Positions 1 through 12,169 of a DNA stretch of 64,000 bases are shown one piece after another. Source of the DNA: Amphirosellinia nigrospora (lineage: Eukaryota > Ascomycota > Sordariomycetes > Xylariales > Xylariaceae); contig SCHM01000001.1 of NCBI GenBank assembly GCA_004123355.1, positions 12,162,193 to 12,226,192 of the forward strand. The letters run 5' to 3'. The notes under the pieces are model-generated. The model was not told where the DNA came from, searched no databases, and worked only from the letters and a program-made list of their open reading frames with translations. Numbering within the stretch: the first letter of the stretch is position 1; every line of letters starts with the position of its first letter. The position numbers and the translations under genes were made by a program.

Positions 1-1434
1 GTCGACTTGCACTTCAAAAATGTAAGCTGCCACTGCCTGTAAATGTAAGAATGTTTGAACTGACACAGAAAAGAGCCTGCTGTATGTAGTCCAGGCTGGC
101 CCGCTTTAGAGGCCTTTGAGTAATTGTAAGTATACTACACAATTCGTACAAATAGGGAGAATGTTATGGTAGTGCAGGCCATGGTCGACAAACTACCTCG
201 GATTTCCTGACACCAAGAAATGTAATGCGCATATCTCCATGTTAGCCCTCATGTAGATATTTGAATGTGACGCTAAGGTCTGCAATTCCGCCTACGCAGG
301 TTTATCGACGCTTGGTAAGCCGAGAGCACCAGAATAGATGTTTTGAAGCAGTCCAACGTTACCCAAAAGAAGTTGTGAGTGGTTGTGATTATACTTCTGC
401 CCGGATCTTGCATCGCGCATGGGACGCCTGTGCAAACAGACCTCGTAATGAGGCCTGGGCGTGGCGTTTTGACTCGTTCTGCATGTACATCTATCTGCTT
501 GGCCTTAATTGGCAATGTAGATGACAAACCGAACATGCTTGTTGGTGATTTTATGGCCTAAAGAAGATCAACGACACGGCAATGTTACTTAAAGATGTTG
601 CTTAACGGTCTAGCATAACGCTGTGGTTCGACCAATTGGCTTGAAGTCGATGCAAAAGCGTGACTCACCACGGCAAGTTCCATTCTAGGAGAGTCCTATT
701 AGTCATTTGTTGTTATCAATCAGAGGCTTTGGCTCCCTTGAAAGTCCTGATGGTGGTTTCTAAATGACGTAAGCAGCTTCACTTGCACCGCATCAGAGGC
801 CAGTGATACCTTTTATCGACTAGACAGTATCAATTCGATTATAGTCGGGCGCTAATGAGATGGTATGCCGAGTAACCTCGGGTCTGTTCGGGAACGTACA
901 CGACTGATTGCATGCTAAGAGAATAGCTAATTCAAGTTAACAGGCTTGATCTCTTCAGAATCCGTGATAAGGCAAGCTATGCGATATCTTGAGTCAGTTG
1001 GGTGTCCGTGGAATCCACGGGGGATCGGTAGGGATCGTCGTCAGGTAGCCGTGTATAGACTTGGAGAAGGGCGCCGGATGCTCGGATGGATTACCCCTCC
1101 GATGCAAGCTTCACCGCCGAAACCACTACGACATGACGAGTGAGAATCATTATACAGGCCGGGGTAGAGTGCATTGCATACACGATCACATCGCCCATCT
1201 AGCTACATACAACCGTTAACACCATAGGGAATTTGCCAAGACAGACGCCCACGAGCTATCCGTCTTGACATCTATCAACCAAGTTACCTTTTTCGGCTCT
1301 ATCAATAGTACGTGCGCACGTTACCGAGGCACTCCACATCGCGGGGGTATAAAACCTGTCAACAAGCCGAGTTCACTGAACCTCTCTTTTGGGTCATCAT
1401 AGCAACTGAGCACTGTCTCGGACCCCTCAACACT
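1..1434. other. Gene-free 5' flank
   Basis: I see no supported gene here. Short reading frames exist (for example 261-561 and 946-1143) but they are unspliced, overlap on both strands and show no recognisable domain. The right end carries the promoter of the epoxide hydrolase gene. Confidence 0.6.
1348..1354 (+). promoter_or_regulatory. TATA box of the epoxide hydrolase gene
   Basis: The sequence TATAAAA lies about 87 bases upstream of the ATG at 1435 and in the right orientation. A similar spacing is seen for the multicopper oxidase gene. Assignment rests on motif and position only. Confidence 0.5.
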
Positions 1435-2516
1435 ATGGCCGATAACAACAAAATCACCGAACATGACGTCCTCTATGCCGGCGGCGACAAGAAGATCCAC
1501 TACTTGGCTGCCGGCCCGGTTCGGGGCCCCCTAATTCTTTTCATTCATGGATGGCCAGGTACCGCAGTGACCTGGAAGGCGCAAATCGATGCCTGCGCTG
1601 GGCTTGGCTTTCGCGCCATAGCACCCGACATGCCTGGTTACGGGAAGTCGACAGCTCGTCGCGTACTTGACGACTACTCCCAGGAGGCTCTCGTGGAGGG
1701 CATGATGGCTCTCCTCGGAGACACTGGCCGTGACGCTGCCATCTGGGTTGGCCACGACTGGGGTGCGGGCGTGACGTCGTCGGTCGCGACTCAGCATCCG
1801 GAGGCCGTCAAAGCCCTGATCAACATCGCCGTCCCCTTCCGCACGGTCGAATTGGGTTGGGACGGGTTTCTCCCACTCGTGAACAGGGACCTCTACCCAG
1901 CGGACGAGTATGAGTTTGGACAGTGGGATTACATGAAGAACTACGAGGAATCATTCGAGAAAACCGTCGAGTGGTACGACAAAGACCCTGCTGGGTGGTG
2001 CAAGGCCCTCCTCCAGACGGCTACGGAGCCGAAGAGCCGCCTCGCCGCTTGGGCAGCCACGACGCGTAAAGCCGGCGGTAGGTTCAGCGAACCCAGCCCC
2101 CCTCCTGTCTCAGCAACTGGAACACCATCGCTGCCGCCGGATGAGTATGAGTCGTTCGCCGCGGACATGCAAAAGACGGGATTCTGGGAGCGTCGGCGTA
2201 CTACATGCATCACGCGAGAAATGCCGAATACAACGGGAAGGCGCCCAGCGGCGGTAAGCTTACGCAACCCGTCTTGTTTATTCATGCCTCATGGGATCTG
2301 GTGTGCGATACGAAGACGTCACGCTTGGCAGAGCCGATGAGACAGGCCTGTAGCAACCTGACGGAAGTGACAGTAGAAGCGGGCCACTTTGCCCAGTACG
2401 AGAAGCCAGGGGAGGTCAACGCGGCCTTGTTCAGGTTCATTGTTGAAGAGTTGCCCACCGAATGGCCAGGCCATTGGGACACTGGATATGTCAAGAACAA
2501 GAGGATTGTCGCGTAG
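1435..2516 (+). CDS. Epoxide hydrolase-like alpha/beta hydrolase
   Basis: Predicted soluble alpha/beta-hydrolase of the epoxide hydrolase group, which opens epoxides with water through an Asp-ester intermediate. The ATG at 1435 (protein begins MADNNKITEHD) is preferred because it follows a TATA box and precedes the first conserved strand. Visible motifs: the HGWPG oxyanion loop (residues about 38-42), the nucleophile elbow GHDWGA with Asp about 108, an acid Asp in HASWDLVCD near the C-terminus and the catalytic His in EAGHFAQYEKPG. Asp rather than Ser in the elbow argues for an epoxide hydrolase or dehalogenase rather than an esterase. The frame changes near 2187: a GGG run reads correctly as GGGG, giving FWGASAYYMHH. 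With that base allowed the protein is about 360 aa, normal for the family. No intron was needed. Physiological substrate unknown. Confidence 0.85.
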
Positions 2517-2964
2517 AGCCGTGTGGTTGCTGACAATGGACAGGTTTCTTAAATAGAAATAGCATGCTTGAGAATGCCATAGAATCATCCTAGCTCAGCT
2601 CTGTAACAGTACAGCTACTCCTTAATTCTTCTAATTTCATAATGACCGCAGTGTTCACCGATGTACTATTTAACTCGCAATAGCTTAAAGGTAGCAAGTG
2701 TGTAGACTTTGGGAGAGAGGCGGCCGAACTAAATTATTAGACGGGGCCGTAGGGGGTTTAGCAATATGTACAATAATGCAAAGTGAACGTGATTGCCAGA
2801 AGAATGTTCCTATTGCCAAAGACTTTTTTATGCCGCTAGGTAACCTACTCAGTGATTCAACTCCTCCCCATGATTCCCGCATCACAACATGGATTATTAT
2901 TGCGGATTGAGTATTAGCACTCATTCGTAGCATCGAGTTATGAATAAGCTTCGTGATATTCCGT
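2517..2964. other. Convergent intergenic spacer
   Basis: This 448-base spacer lies between the 3' ends of the epoxide hydrolase and SAT4 genes. It presumably holds both polyadenylation regions. I see nothing else in it. Confidence 0.5.
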
Positions 2965-4341
2965 TCATAATGTCTGAAGGGGGAGAGAAATACCAGACGT
3001 CTCCTCATCTTCAGCCGCGAATGATCTCGGCGAGCCCAGTCTCTGCGGACTTGTCACTGTAGCCACGTGCGAGCGGGACGCGGAACTACTAAACTCGCTA
3101 ATTTTGGAACGTCGGTGCGATAATGGTTCAGTGATGTGAGAGCTATAGCCGCGGCGTTTTCGCCGTTCCTCGAGGAGTTTTCTTGGCGAGATCAAAGGTT
3201 TCAAGGCCGGGATGCTGGCACATATTATCGCAATGTTGACTTCCACCATGGACCAGAGGTTTACCTGCAACAATTGTTAAGGCTGCTGGCGATCCGGAAG
3301 CGTTGATGGGGAAACCTACCAGCACTCCATCCTTGAACGGGTCTTCGGCAAGCGTATAAATGTGAATAGAGTACAGCCTGACGCATGACATGGCGGTAGC
3401 GAAACCTCCGATCCCAAAGATACTGTATAATACGTAACGACTGTGCCGCGAGATTTTCAGGGAACGCAAGGTAGGGATTGGAAGGAGTAAGATCCAAACG
3501 TCAGTAAGAATATTAAATACAGACGTGACTAGTCATGTGTGAGTTTCGTATCACCGGTCACCTTCGGGAGAGTATCGTGACACTCACAATAAAAGAATGC
3601 TGTTGTATTGATGCATCTACCAGGTAACATTCTTGTGACGTCCCAAGCTTTCTCCAGAGGAGTGCATTGGCCAAGTGTCGTGGCGATGCAAATCACGTAG
3701 AACGTAGCTAGGAGGACGTTCGTTCCGTAGCACAGCTTTTTGAAAATAGCCCATATAGCTAAGTCCTGTTGTTAGAAATCACGTCAAAAGTCGTTATGAA
3801 GGAGGGGAGTGTAATACCGAAACGCTGATACATAAAGATGATCGACGATTTGACAAAAAACACAATCGTGTAATAGATTACCTCAATCGCGAAGGTACCC
3901 TTGAAAAAATTAGCTATATTTCCAGCATTTATACATAGTAAATTAAATACCTTGAGAAATGTTGTCATCTCATCGGCTGAGAGCGTCATTATTGGCATGC
4001 CCAATCCCCATAGATTTCTATAACATATATGGTAGCTTGGTAAGCGATAGTGAACAACTGTCATAATTTTGTGAGTCGCTGGCAGTCAACTATCATTGTT
4101 TTGAAGACACGTACGAGGCCTCCCAGTATCATGTAATCATCCATGCCCTGCTTGAAGATCATTAGGAATCGGACGATACATCGCGAAGTTACAACAATAA
4201 CTGCTCCGTTGCAATTAGCAAAAGAAGAGTCCTTTCGTGAATGACCGATCAATGTAGTGAAGCCTTACAGGAGATTGATGTTAAGATAGTCGACAGGGTA
4301 ACCAGGGCCACGACCTCGGGATTGTAGATCGACCCAGCCAT
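2965..4341 (-). CDS. SAT4-family (fungal rhodopsin-like) seven-helix membrane protein, gene 1
   Basis: Integral membrane protein of the fungal SAT4/rhodopsin-domain family; most members have no known ligand. Seven exons are inferred: 4341-4269, 4200-4115, 4057-3951, 3899-3818, 3758-3588, 3528-3320 and 3264-2965. Family hallmarks appear in order: a first helix, then MDDYMILGG, an IYYTIVFFVKSSIIFMYQRF helix, the Cys-bearing LGQCTPLEKAW loop, NILTDVWILLLPIPTL, and the last helix with WSMVEVNIAIICASIPALKPL, followed by a basic, Ser-rich cytosolic tail. About 342 aa, typical length. Exon 3 needs one extra base, in a CCCC run at 4006-4009, to keep phase and read YGGLG. The ATG at 4341 (MAGSIYNPEV) is the first that leads into helix 1. 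A second, diverged member lies 2.7 kb away on the same strand. Confidence 0.82.
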
Positions 4342-7086
4342 CCCACCATATGAATTTGGCTAATGAGCAAAGAGAAATGCTGATGAAGATGCGAAAATTC
4401 TGCAAATTCTGGGAGACACAAGCAGTGGGTGTCAATCTCTTTCAAATCTCTCGATTACATCTGTTTGTGAGCTTAAGAACGTCTCGAAACGTATCGTAGG
4501 CATACATCGGGAGGGGGCAAACATAAATACTTCGCAAATGATGAGCAAATACCCCCTAAGGTTACCCATGATTCACCATGGTGGAGGTGGGAGATCTGTT
4601 CGCAGTCCTAGATGGCTTGGGAGGCGGGAACTTGCATCCCAGGAGTCTGATCGCACGAGCATATGTATGTCGACGCGGCGACCAGACTCCACGGGTATTA
4701 GTGAACTTTGGTCACTTCGTATACTCAGACATTACCAAAAGCTCGTAGGTGGCCACATCGATACCTTGGAACTGAGCCAATCGGCAGGGTTATTTCGCTT
4801 GCTTTAATCTAGAGGGTTGATATCTCCCCACATGTTCGCTGGGCGATGAGATCAACCACGATTCGAACCGCTTAGTATGATCGGCGTTTCTCGCATCAAA
4901 GCGTGCATGGAGCCGACTGGTCACTTAGGTAATACCGAGTATACTAGTCTGGTTGGAGCGTATAAGGGACCTGTGTCTCCTCTTTACCTTATTACAAGCC
5001 GTCCCATACTCACTTTTACATCATGGATATGCGAACAATCTCCAGTTTACAATATTTAAACAGGCATTATTACGTTAGTTGCGCTCGCTTCGGGCTGTGC
5101 TATGCGCCTAAAGGATAAGGGCAAGGAATTGGGGATCTTTTAAACTGGAACACGCCGGTCGTTGAGTACCTTGCACATTGAAGGCGTGCAAAATATACTC
5201 CAGGCTAAGTAGCTAAGTAAAACGCATTTCAAGCTATCATGACAGTTTCGGGCGCATATATTCATAGATAGAATACAGTTCTACGTACATTGAATCTCTA
5301 CAAGCCACCGATAGGAAAACGCATCAAAACTCCTTGCGATCTAAACGGTTCCAATTGTCAACATGTGAGCACCAGACAGGCGTAATTCCACCCTATACAA
5401 CGATCATTAGAGACCCCTTACGCGGGAAGGGCCTACTGTTATGCAATGTAACGATGCGAGCAAGGGTAGGTACAATTCGGTGAGCGTGTTCTGTCCAATA
5501 AGCATTTACCCGGGGGCGGGATCGGGAGAGCATCAATGCGTGCATGAAGCACACCCTCCCAGCTGACCTGCACGTATCCTGATAAGTGTCTGAAGACCCT
5601 AGAAAACCCTGTGGCCCAAGACATGGAACACGGGAGGGTCCATGAAGCGACATCCTCAATCAGTAGGGCTCAGAAGCAGGAGTGCAAGAAATTACTGATG
5701 AAGAAAAGAGGGTAGGAAATAGCGAGTTAAAAGTTATACGGCCGTGTGTCTGCTGACTAAAGCTTAAGTTCTGAGCATTATCCTCCTGTCCTTTGCCGTT
5801 TTTGAGCCACGTAATAGGTTATCAATATGGGTGTTTTAGCTCAACGGTAGAAACCTAATGATGCTATGCATTTCAGTTGTTTGATCGTAAAAGCCGCAGG
5901 ATTGCCTTTTCCAAACCCTTTGCCGTGCTCAAACGTTTGCCAGTAGATGGCCATGGGGTAACCCTCGTGCCGCCTAGGTTCTGCGGCTCAACTTCGTGCG
6001 CGAAGAAACACCAGCCGGCCCAGACGTCCAAATGTGACATGGCGAACATGAGAAACTCGGTTTCAACTGATATCTAGCAACTCCTCATGCATCACCCCTG
6101 TGCCCGGACTCATCGTCAAGTTACCTCTTATATCGATGACGCCGCGAAAACGACAGCAGACTGGGTTATCTGACAACTGCTGTGACTTAGACAGGCAATG
6201 GTTTTGAAGCTATGTCGAGAGTGGTTGAAGAATCCTTTAGTGCTAGCTACGCAGTGTCAACAATGGCATACCCGGCATTCGTAAACTCGAGTCGATAGAA
6301 AGAGTCTTGCCGTCAACTTGAATAGGTATCGCCTCAATATAGAAATCTCTCTTGACCTAGACATAGTTGAGGGTTTCGATGTACCCGTGTAGTCATTCAA
6401 GCTATGAGTCTCCTTTTCGCAGCATATATCGTCATGCCATAACCTTGGAAAGGGTCGAATAAGGCGCGTAGAGCGTGAACTAGGTTTGAACGCTTGATAT
6501 GTAGATTCTTCGCTTATAGTCTGATGAAATAGGTGGCCCCAGACCGGACAAAGTGACTGTCGGCTACATCAGATAACCTCGTCATGGTTTATGGTGCCCT
6601 GGCTTGCGGATCAATAGTATCCGACATGACCTCTTTTGGCATCTCTTAACAAGTTCTTTGATCATGGAAAGTATCCTCAATGGTTGCTGCGATGTCACTC
6701 GGTATGGTTTTCGGCGTGTTGCGGCGTTGGACGCTCGGTACGCTCGGTACGCAGGCAGCTTTCCGTGGCGGTGCGACGGTGCGGCCTATTCCGCTGCCTT
6801 TAATAACCTTCAGCTCATGATAGTTGTCATTTCACTCTATCTCCGTCATATCCCAAACTTCAAGTCCTTGTTATCAATAGGCAAAATAGTTCTCGATTTC
6901 TTTTAATTGCTTGATCGATTTCCGACTAAGCTGGCGCTTCCAAATATCTCTTTCTGGCAACTCGTCAACACACATACTAATCGTGAGGAGCCAAGAGCCC
7001 AACCTCTTCTCCCCGAATACTATATGTTGGTTCCGGCGCGAGAGGACTCTGCTCTATGTTATCTAAGGTAGAATGAGCTGTGTCGG
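4342..7086. other. Gene-free gap
   Basis: About 2.7 kb between the two SAT4-family genes. The scattered short reading frames have no recognisable domain, no splice-compatible neighbours and no consistent strand. A 9-base tandem duplication (CGCTCGGTA twice) sits at 6732-6749. I see no transposon termini. Confidence 0.55.
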
Positions 7087-8161
7087 TCATTGTCTCCAAG
7101 GGATGGTAATTTGTTGGCTCTCCTCTCTTCTCGTCACCACTTCCTTGTCTACACTCGACCCCGAGAAGAATTTAATGGTGTTAGCAACGAAGGATGATTT
7201 CAATGTGCGCTGAAGTAGTGGGTTGAATATCGGTAAACTGGCACAAATGACCCCTACACCGGAATGAACTACGGTCCACAGCTCAGCCGATGATGATGGT
7301 CGTTGACTCCCCGGCGCATAACCGACAATTACTCTAGTGAGCCCTGTAGCTATCACACTATAGTAAATCTTAGCCTCAGAGAACAAATCTTAATGACACG
7401 GAGTTAACGAAGTAATAACTCACAAGCTGCCGAGAAGAAAGATGCCCGAGATGACAGCTTTCCGTCTCCACGACAATTGTAATGCTAATACCGCCCTGAT
7501 CGGAAGAGTCAAGATAAGTACGTCTAGAAAAACTTCGATGCTCCCCGAGATGACGAAAAATGTGTTCAAGTTGAAGCAATATTTTGGATCCAATACATTG
7601 CTGGTCCAGTATTTGGAGATGGGAATACAGTTGACGATCTGGGCCACCGTCGTCCCAATCCACCATCCAACGACCAGACCGGCCGTGATGAACAACTGAT
7701 ATCTAAGCGCAGACTTGGTGTGGAAGATCCGGTAGTACATATATAAGATACTCAGTTTGACTGCAGCGTTGATTGTGTAGTAGATGACGGCCGTGATGAG
7801 ATTGATCTTTAGAAAGAAGATGTCCTCGGGTGTTTCAATATAATTCGGATCGAAAATCTGGGTGGTGTTGTTTCCATCTGGATTAACGATAGCCGCTGGG
7901 GTGAGCAGGCATCGAATCAGCTTCCGATAGATTCTTCGGGGCGGACCTTATCTATAATCAGTTTGCTATGATATGGTTATGCTCACCAGAAACAGTAAGG
8001 GCTATGACGGTTGTCCCTGTAATCGCTGCTAGGAGGAGTAGCCAGTCATCCCACATGAGACCCTGGCGGGCAAATATGCGGGTGTAGAATCGCAGTGCCA
8101 CCGTAACCCACCCCAACACGAGAATTATTATAGCGAGCGCAAAAGTTGTTACAACAGCCAT
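7087..8161 (-). CDS. SAT4-family (fungal rhodopsin-like) seven-helix membrane protein, gene 2
   Basis: Second member of the fungal SAT4/rhodopsin-domain family. Three exons close in phase with no indel: 8161-7987, 7946-7424 and 7357-7087, giving about 322 aa. The N-terminus MAVVTTFALAIIILVLGW is the first helix, followed by RFYTRIFARQ and the WDDWLLLLAAITG motif. Further conserved blocks are INAAVKLSILYMYYRIF, the loop CIPISKYW, FFVISGSIEVFLDVLILTLPI, and the last helix with ELWTVVHSGVGVICASLPIFNPLL. The first intron must use an AAG acceptor (GATAAG), because the nearer TATAG acceptors would bring a TAA into frame. Sequence similarity to gene 1 is limited to family motifs, so this is not a recent tandem duplicate. 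Function unknown. Confidence 0.88.
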
Positions 8162-10077
8162 GGAGAGCCATGAACATCAATAATGGTTTGTGGATTGATG
8201 CTGACGGTTGTGAGCGGATGTGTTGGAGTGAAAGAACAGTCCATGATTGATTCTAGAACTTGACTGCATGAGAACTAGACATAGCTGACGAGCCACAGCT
8301 AGGGATTTGCTTACCTACTGTTTATCCTTGCATGGTGTTCGGTTGGAGGGGCAAAAGATATGCCGAGCGAAAAGCCAAATGTATGTTGCCGTTTTGTTGG
8401 ATCATATCGCTTCATTTCGATTGGCCCATTTCTTCGGTCCCGATTGGTGTCCATGAACGAGCTATGAAAGGGAGTGTATATTTGGGGATTATAAGACCTA
8501 GGACAGAGGACGAACCCAGGGAAATGGAGATTCAGTCACCAATAAGCTTCATAGTGGGAGAGGAGGTGTATAGGCATATGAAGGCTGTCAAATCCAACGT
8601 CAGCAATCTACATGTTGAGGCATTCGACATCTGCTTTCGCCGGTTGCAGGTGTTAGATGTAAGCTGACTATCTGATATAAATAGATTATTTTAACTTGTA
8701 TTAAATCCACGATATACAGTTAAGGCCACCTGAAAAAAGGTTTCACTGACGTCCTTATCTAAGTTTCACTAGGCAGGGGATTAGGCACACCCCAACGGTA
8801 CGGCCTGGAGGACAAGGAAACTTGGTTTGTGTATATAACTGGGAATTGCGTCGAAGGTATTAGGACTTTTGCGCAATAATAAATGCCATGGCGTACCCCA
8901 TGGGTGGCTCAGACGGAGATCCTGACATAGGAGTTGCGAAAGCTAACGTCGTATAGAACGCTCTATAACCCATGACAACCGTATCCATGTTTAATGACCG
9001 AACACTTTTCGTTAGCAATTTTATAATTATTGTAATATATTCGCTTTTTGATTGGCCTCTAACTACTATGAAAAATTGACCAATCAGATCGGCTGAACGT
9101 GACAAGATTGACGGGGCACATTGGTGAGTTACACCTGTATAGCTACTGAGTCCGTTCACTTTATTTTCCCAATTCAACCCTGAAGTCCGCAATTAAGATT
9201 ATATCATCTTCCAAGGCGAACCCGTTCTCGCGTCATACTGTCGTTGGAAAGAGATACCACGAGAAACCTCAAGAGACTTTGTCTTCGTAGAGGTACTAGA
9301 TGTACTCTAATTATAGCTTTACTTCGTCATCATTTGGCAATCAACGCAAGGGCCTTTTTCGCTCCGGATTTGAGCCCTGCAGAAATATAGCACCGAAGCG
9401 AAACGCAAGAAATAAGCTTGTCAGCTATGCAAAAAAAAATTTTTATCATGTATAAGCCTGATGTAAATTTACCATGCAGAATCAAAGCCGCTCTTGCATG
9501 ACGTATTTTCTTAAGCTCTCTGTTCAGTGCCTCAATATTAGTCTAAGAGGTATCGCAAAACTTCCAGTAGAAATTTCTCCGTCGTATCTCCCACAGGTTA
9601 TTAAATGAATAGCATGTTAGAGAGACAGGCAGGTACTAGGATGTTTACTAGTATTTTAACAGTCCGAGGCGAAACAGACATATGGTACGCCAAATGGCGA
9701 GTGATCACGGCCAGTTCGGCTAGGTCGGCGCTGGATCCGTTTCCATGGCTCGCATCAATGCATACACGATTAGGTTAAGATGATGCCTCACTTGTGCTTT
9801 TATCGACAATTCGGGGTATAAAATAGATCGTCTAATATTCATCGCTTATCATTCTAAGGTATATTGCTAATTCACAGAAATGAGAGTGTCATTTTCTTTT
9901 TCCAAACGCCGGCATCCTAGCCCAGATGTCGTCGAGAGCGAGAGATAGACCATAAGAAACATCGGAGTACAGGTGCGAATTATCCGTTGGCGGACCAAAA
10001 GTTGTCCGGTAAGCCGATTGAGAAAGTTAACATTGCATGTGTCATCAGTCGTGCATATGGTGTCAAAGCTACCTACT
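8162..10077. other. Gene-free gap
   Basis: About 1.9 kb separating the promoter of SAT4 gene 2 from the 3' end of the multicopper oxidase gene. A 111-codon frame at 8332-8667 lies head-to-head with the SAT4 gene but has no recognisable domain and I do not call it. Nothing else is supported. Confidence 0.5.
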
Positions 10078-12169
10078 TCAACCATCATAGTAAGTAAGCA
10101 CCAAAGGGTCGTAAGAGTCATTTCCGTATGCGCTTCCGCCATAATTCAAGTAGCCAGCGATATATGGTTCTGGAATTTGTCGTAAAATAGACGCAGCATC
10201 GCCGAATACCCAGGCGGTTTGCATACCTGATGAGGAGCATCGTATTAGTATAGCCGATGCTTTGATACGCTTGAGCGACATGCAGGTTTAAACTTACCCA
10301 TTACCATGTGATGGAGAATATGACAGTGCATCAACCAGGCGCCGACGTTCTGCTCAGTAACCCTGAGGCGCCATGCCCTCCACCCAGCTGTGACATCATT
10401 GTCGCCCTGTTCAGCATAACGGTAGAGCATCGTAGTGTCCCGCCTGGCTGGAGTATAACTTTTGAAATGCTCTTCATTAGCGGCGGCATCATATGTTCCG
10501 TTACCAGCTCCGAGATCCCAATAGTGGTCGCCGTGGGCGTGCATTGGATGATATTGGAAAACCCCCGAGGGGCCAGAGTTGCTGAGCCATACTATATCCA
10601 ATACCTCACCGACTTCGGCTGGGAAGGCCCTCATGATCGGATCCCAGCCCTTGTTGCTTGCTGCAAGTTTGTAATCGGGTGTTTTACCAGTCACGTATGC
10701 GTCTATGAGGTAAGGCTTGTAATGGAGACTCGCTGCCTCTTTGTCGGTCCAAGTTAGATCGTTGTTCCTACAATAATTAGCATCACAGTTGGAGGACGCG
10801 TTAAACGAGATACATACACCCAGACTAAAGATCCAGTAACGGATCCACCCACGTACGTGCCGTTAATGACCTTCTCCGAGACCGTGATATATAGGGTTCG
10901 AGTCACTTCTGAAAGTGAAGGGAATGTCGCCTGGGGATTTAGTTCTTCCAAAGTATACTCAAGCCAATTTGTCAGTGTGCCATCTGGTGGTAATGAAACG
11001 GGGGATTGGCCGGGATTCTTCTCAGGTGGCTTGGGCCGACCACCGCCATTGCTCCCCTGCTGCGAGACACCATGGTCCCAATGATATAGAGATTGCGATC
11101 CTCTGCTATATCTTCTGTGCTTGCTGGTCGAGTTAGAAGATGTATACTGTAAAAGTGCGTATCCTTCTAGACCAGGTGATCGTCCGCGGGTCTCGTATCT
11201 AATCCAGTACTGATATTTACCTTCAGCGGCGAGTTCGTCTTCTGATTTTGTCGTAATGAGTACATCAAACCGCTGCCCGCCCCCCAGTTGGATGTGATCA
11301 GTCTCTACCGGTTTTGTATAATATCCATCCGCGCTTATGACTGTTAGGTTGGTGTGACCTTCGATCCCGATCTGGACGTAGGATATGGTAGTGCCGCCAA
11401 CAAAACGGAATCGGTAGGTCTTGCAGGGGTCAACGGTAATAATGTATGGTTTGCATGAATCGTCAGGGGCATCGTCGAAGGAAGCGGTACCGGATCGGTC
11501 ATTGAAGACGAGAGAATCAGGCTCTCCAGGCCATATGAAAGGGGAGGCCAGAAGATCGCTTTCTATTTCATGGTCGCTCTTTTTATAGAAATCACTCAGG
11601 ACGATCGGCACGTCGTCATCCCACTGATACGGTGGAGTCCCCGCGTCTTCAACAAAAAGTACACCGTGAGCTGTCATGGCTTGAAATCCGACGTGAGAAT
11701 GATAAAAGTATGTCCCGGCATCACCAATCTGGGGGTGAATTTCGTAATCGAAGAATTCTCCTGGCGCGATAGGCCACTGAGCTACTTGGGGCGTCCCATC
11801 TGAGAATGGCGCTGTTCTCATGGTAAGTCCATGCCAGTGCTGGAGAGTCAGACATGTTAGGCTAAATAATATTCATCAAGGGACGAGCAAACGTACAAGC
11901 GTTAGATTAAGATCAGGTAAGTGATTGTAAGCCCTAACCCAGGTGGTCTGGCCTTCTTTCAGGTACAGTGTTGGCCCTGGATATGTGCCATTCAACACGA
12001 CCGAAAGCCGATGTTCACAGTTCACGGTTATGTCCTCCTGAGTCGCGTAGATGACATATTCAGGCTGCCATGTCTCATCATGAAGGGCGACGCTAGTAGC
12101 CCAACATGTCTGCAAAAGGGGGACATGGGACACCGACAACAACAAGAATAAACTTAATAGCCAAAGCAT
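10078..12169 (-). CDS. Secreted multicopper oxidase, ascorbate-oxidase type
   Basis: Extracellular copper enzyme that oxidises small phenols, enediols or similar substrates and reduces O2 to water. Four exons close in phase without indels: 12169-11897, 11839-10818, 10767-10298 and 10226-10078, about 637 aa. The start is the ATG at 12169, which opens a hydrophobic signal peptide (MLWLLSLFLLLSVS); the longer frame upstream begins with TTG. All four copper motifs are intact: HWHG, YHSH, HPMHAHG and HCHILHH. Downstream of the last, the residue ten positions after the Cys is Met (HMVMGM), the axial ligand found in ascorbate oxidases rather than the Leu/Phe of many laccases. Intron 3 splits this region. 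NGT/NLT glycosylation sites fit secretion. Natural substrate is not predictable. Confidence 0.92.

Noticed and set aside
6732-6749. Tandem CGCTCGGTA duplication as a transposon footprint
   Set aside because: Only two 9-base copies with no flanking inverted repeats or element body; chance or slippage is enough.
8332-8667. 111-codon frame divergent from SAT4 gene 2
   Set aside because: Lies where the promoter must be, has no homology that I recognise and no splice sites that extend it.
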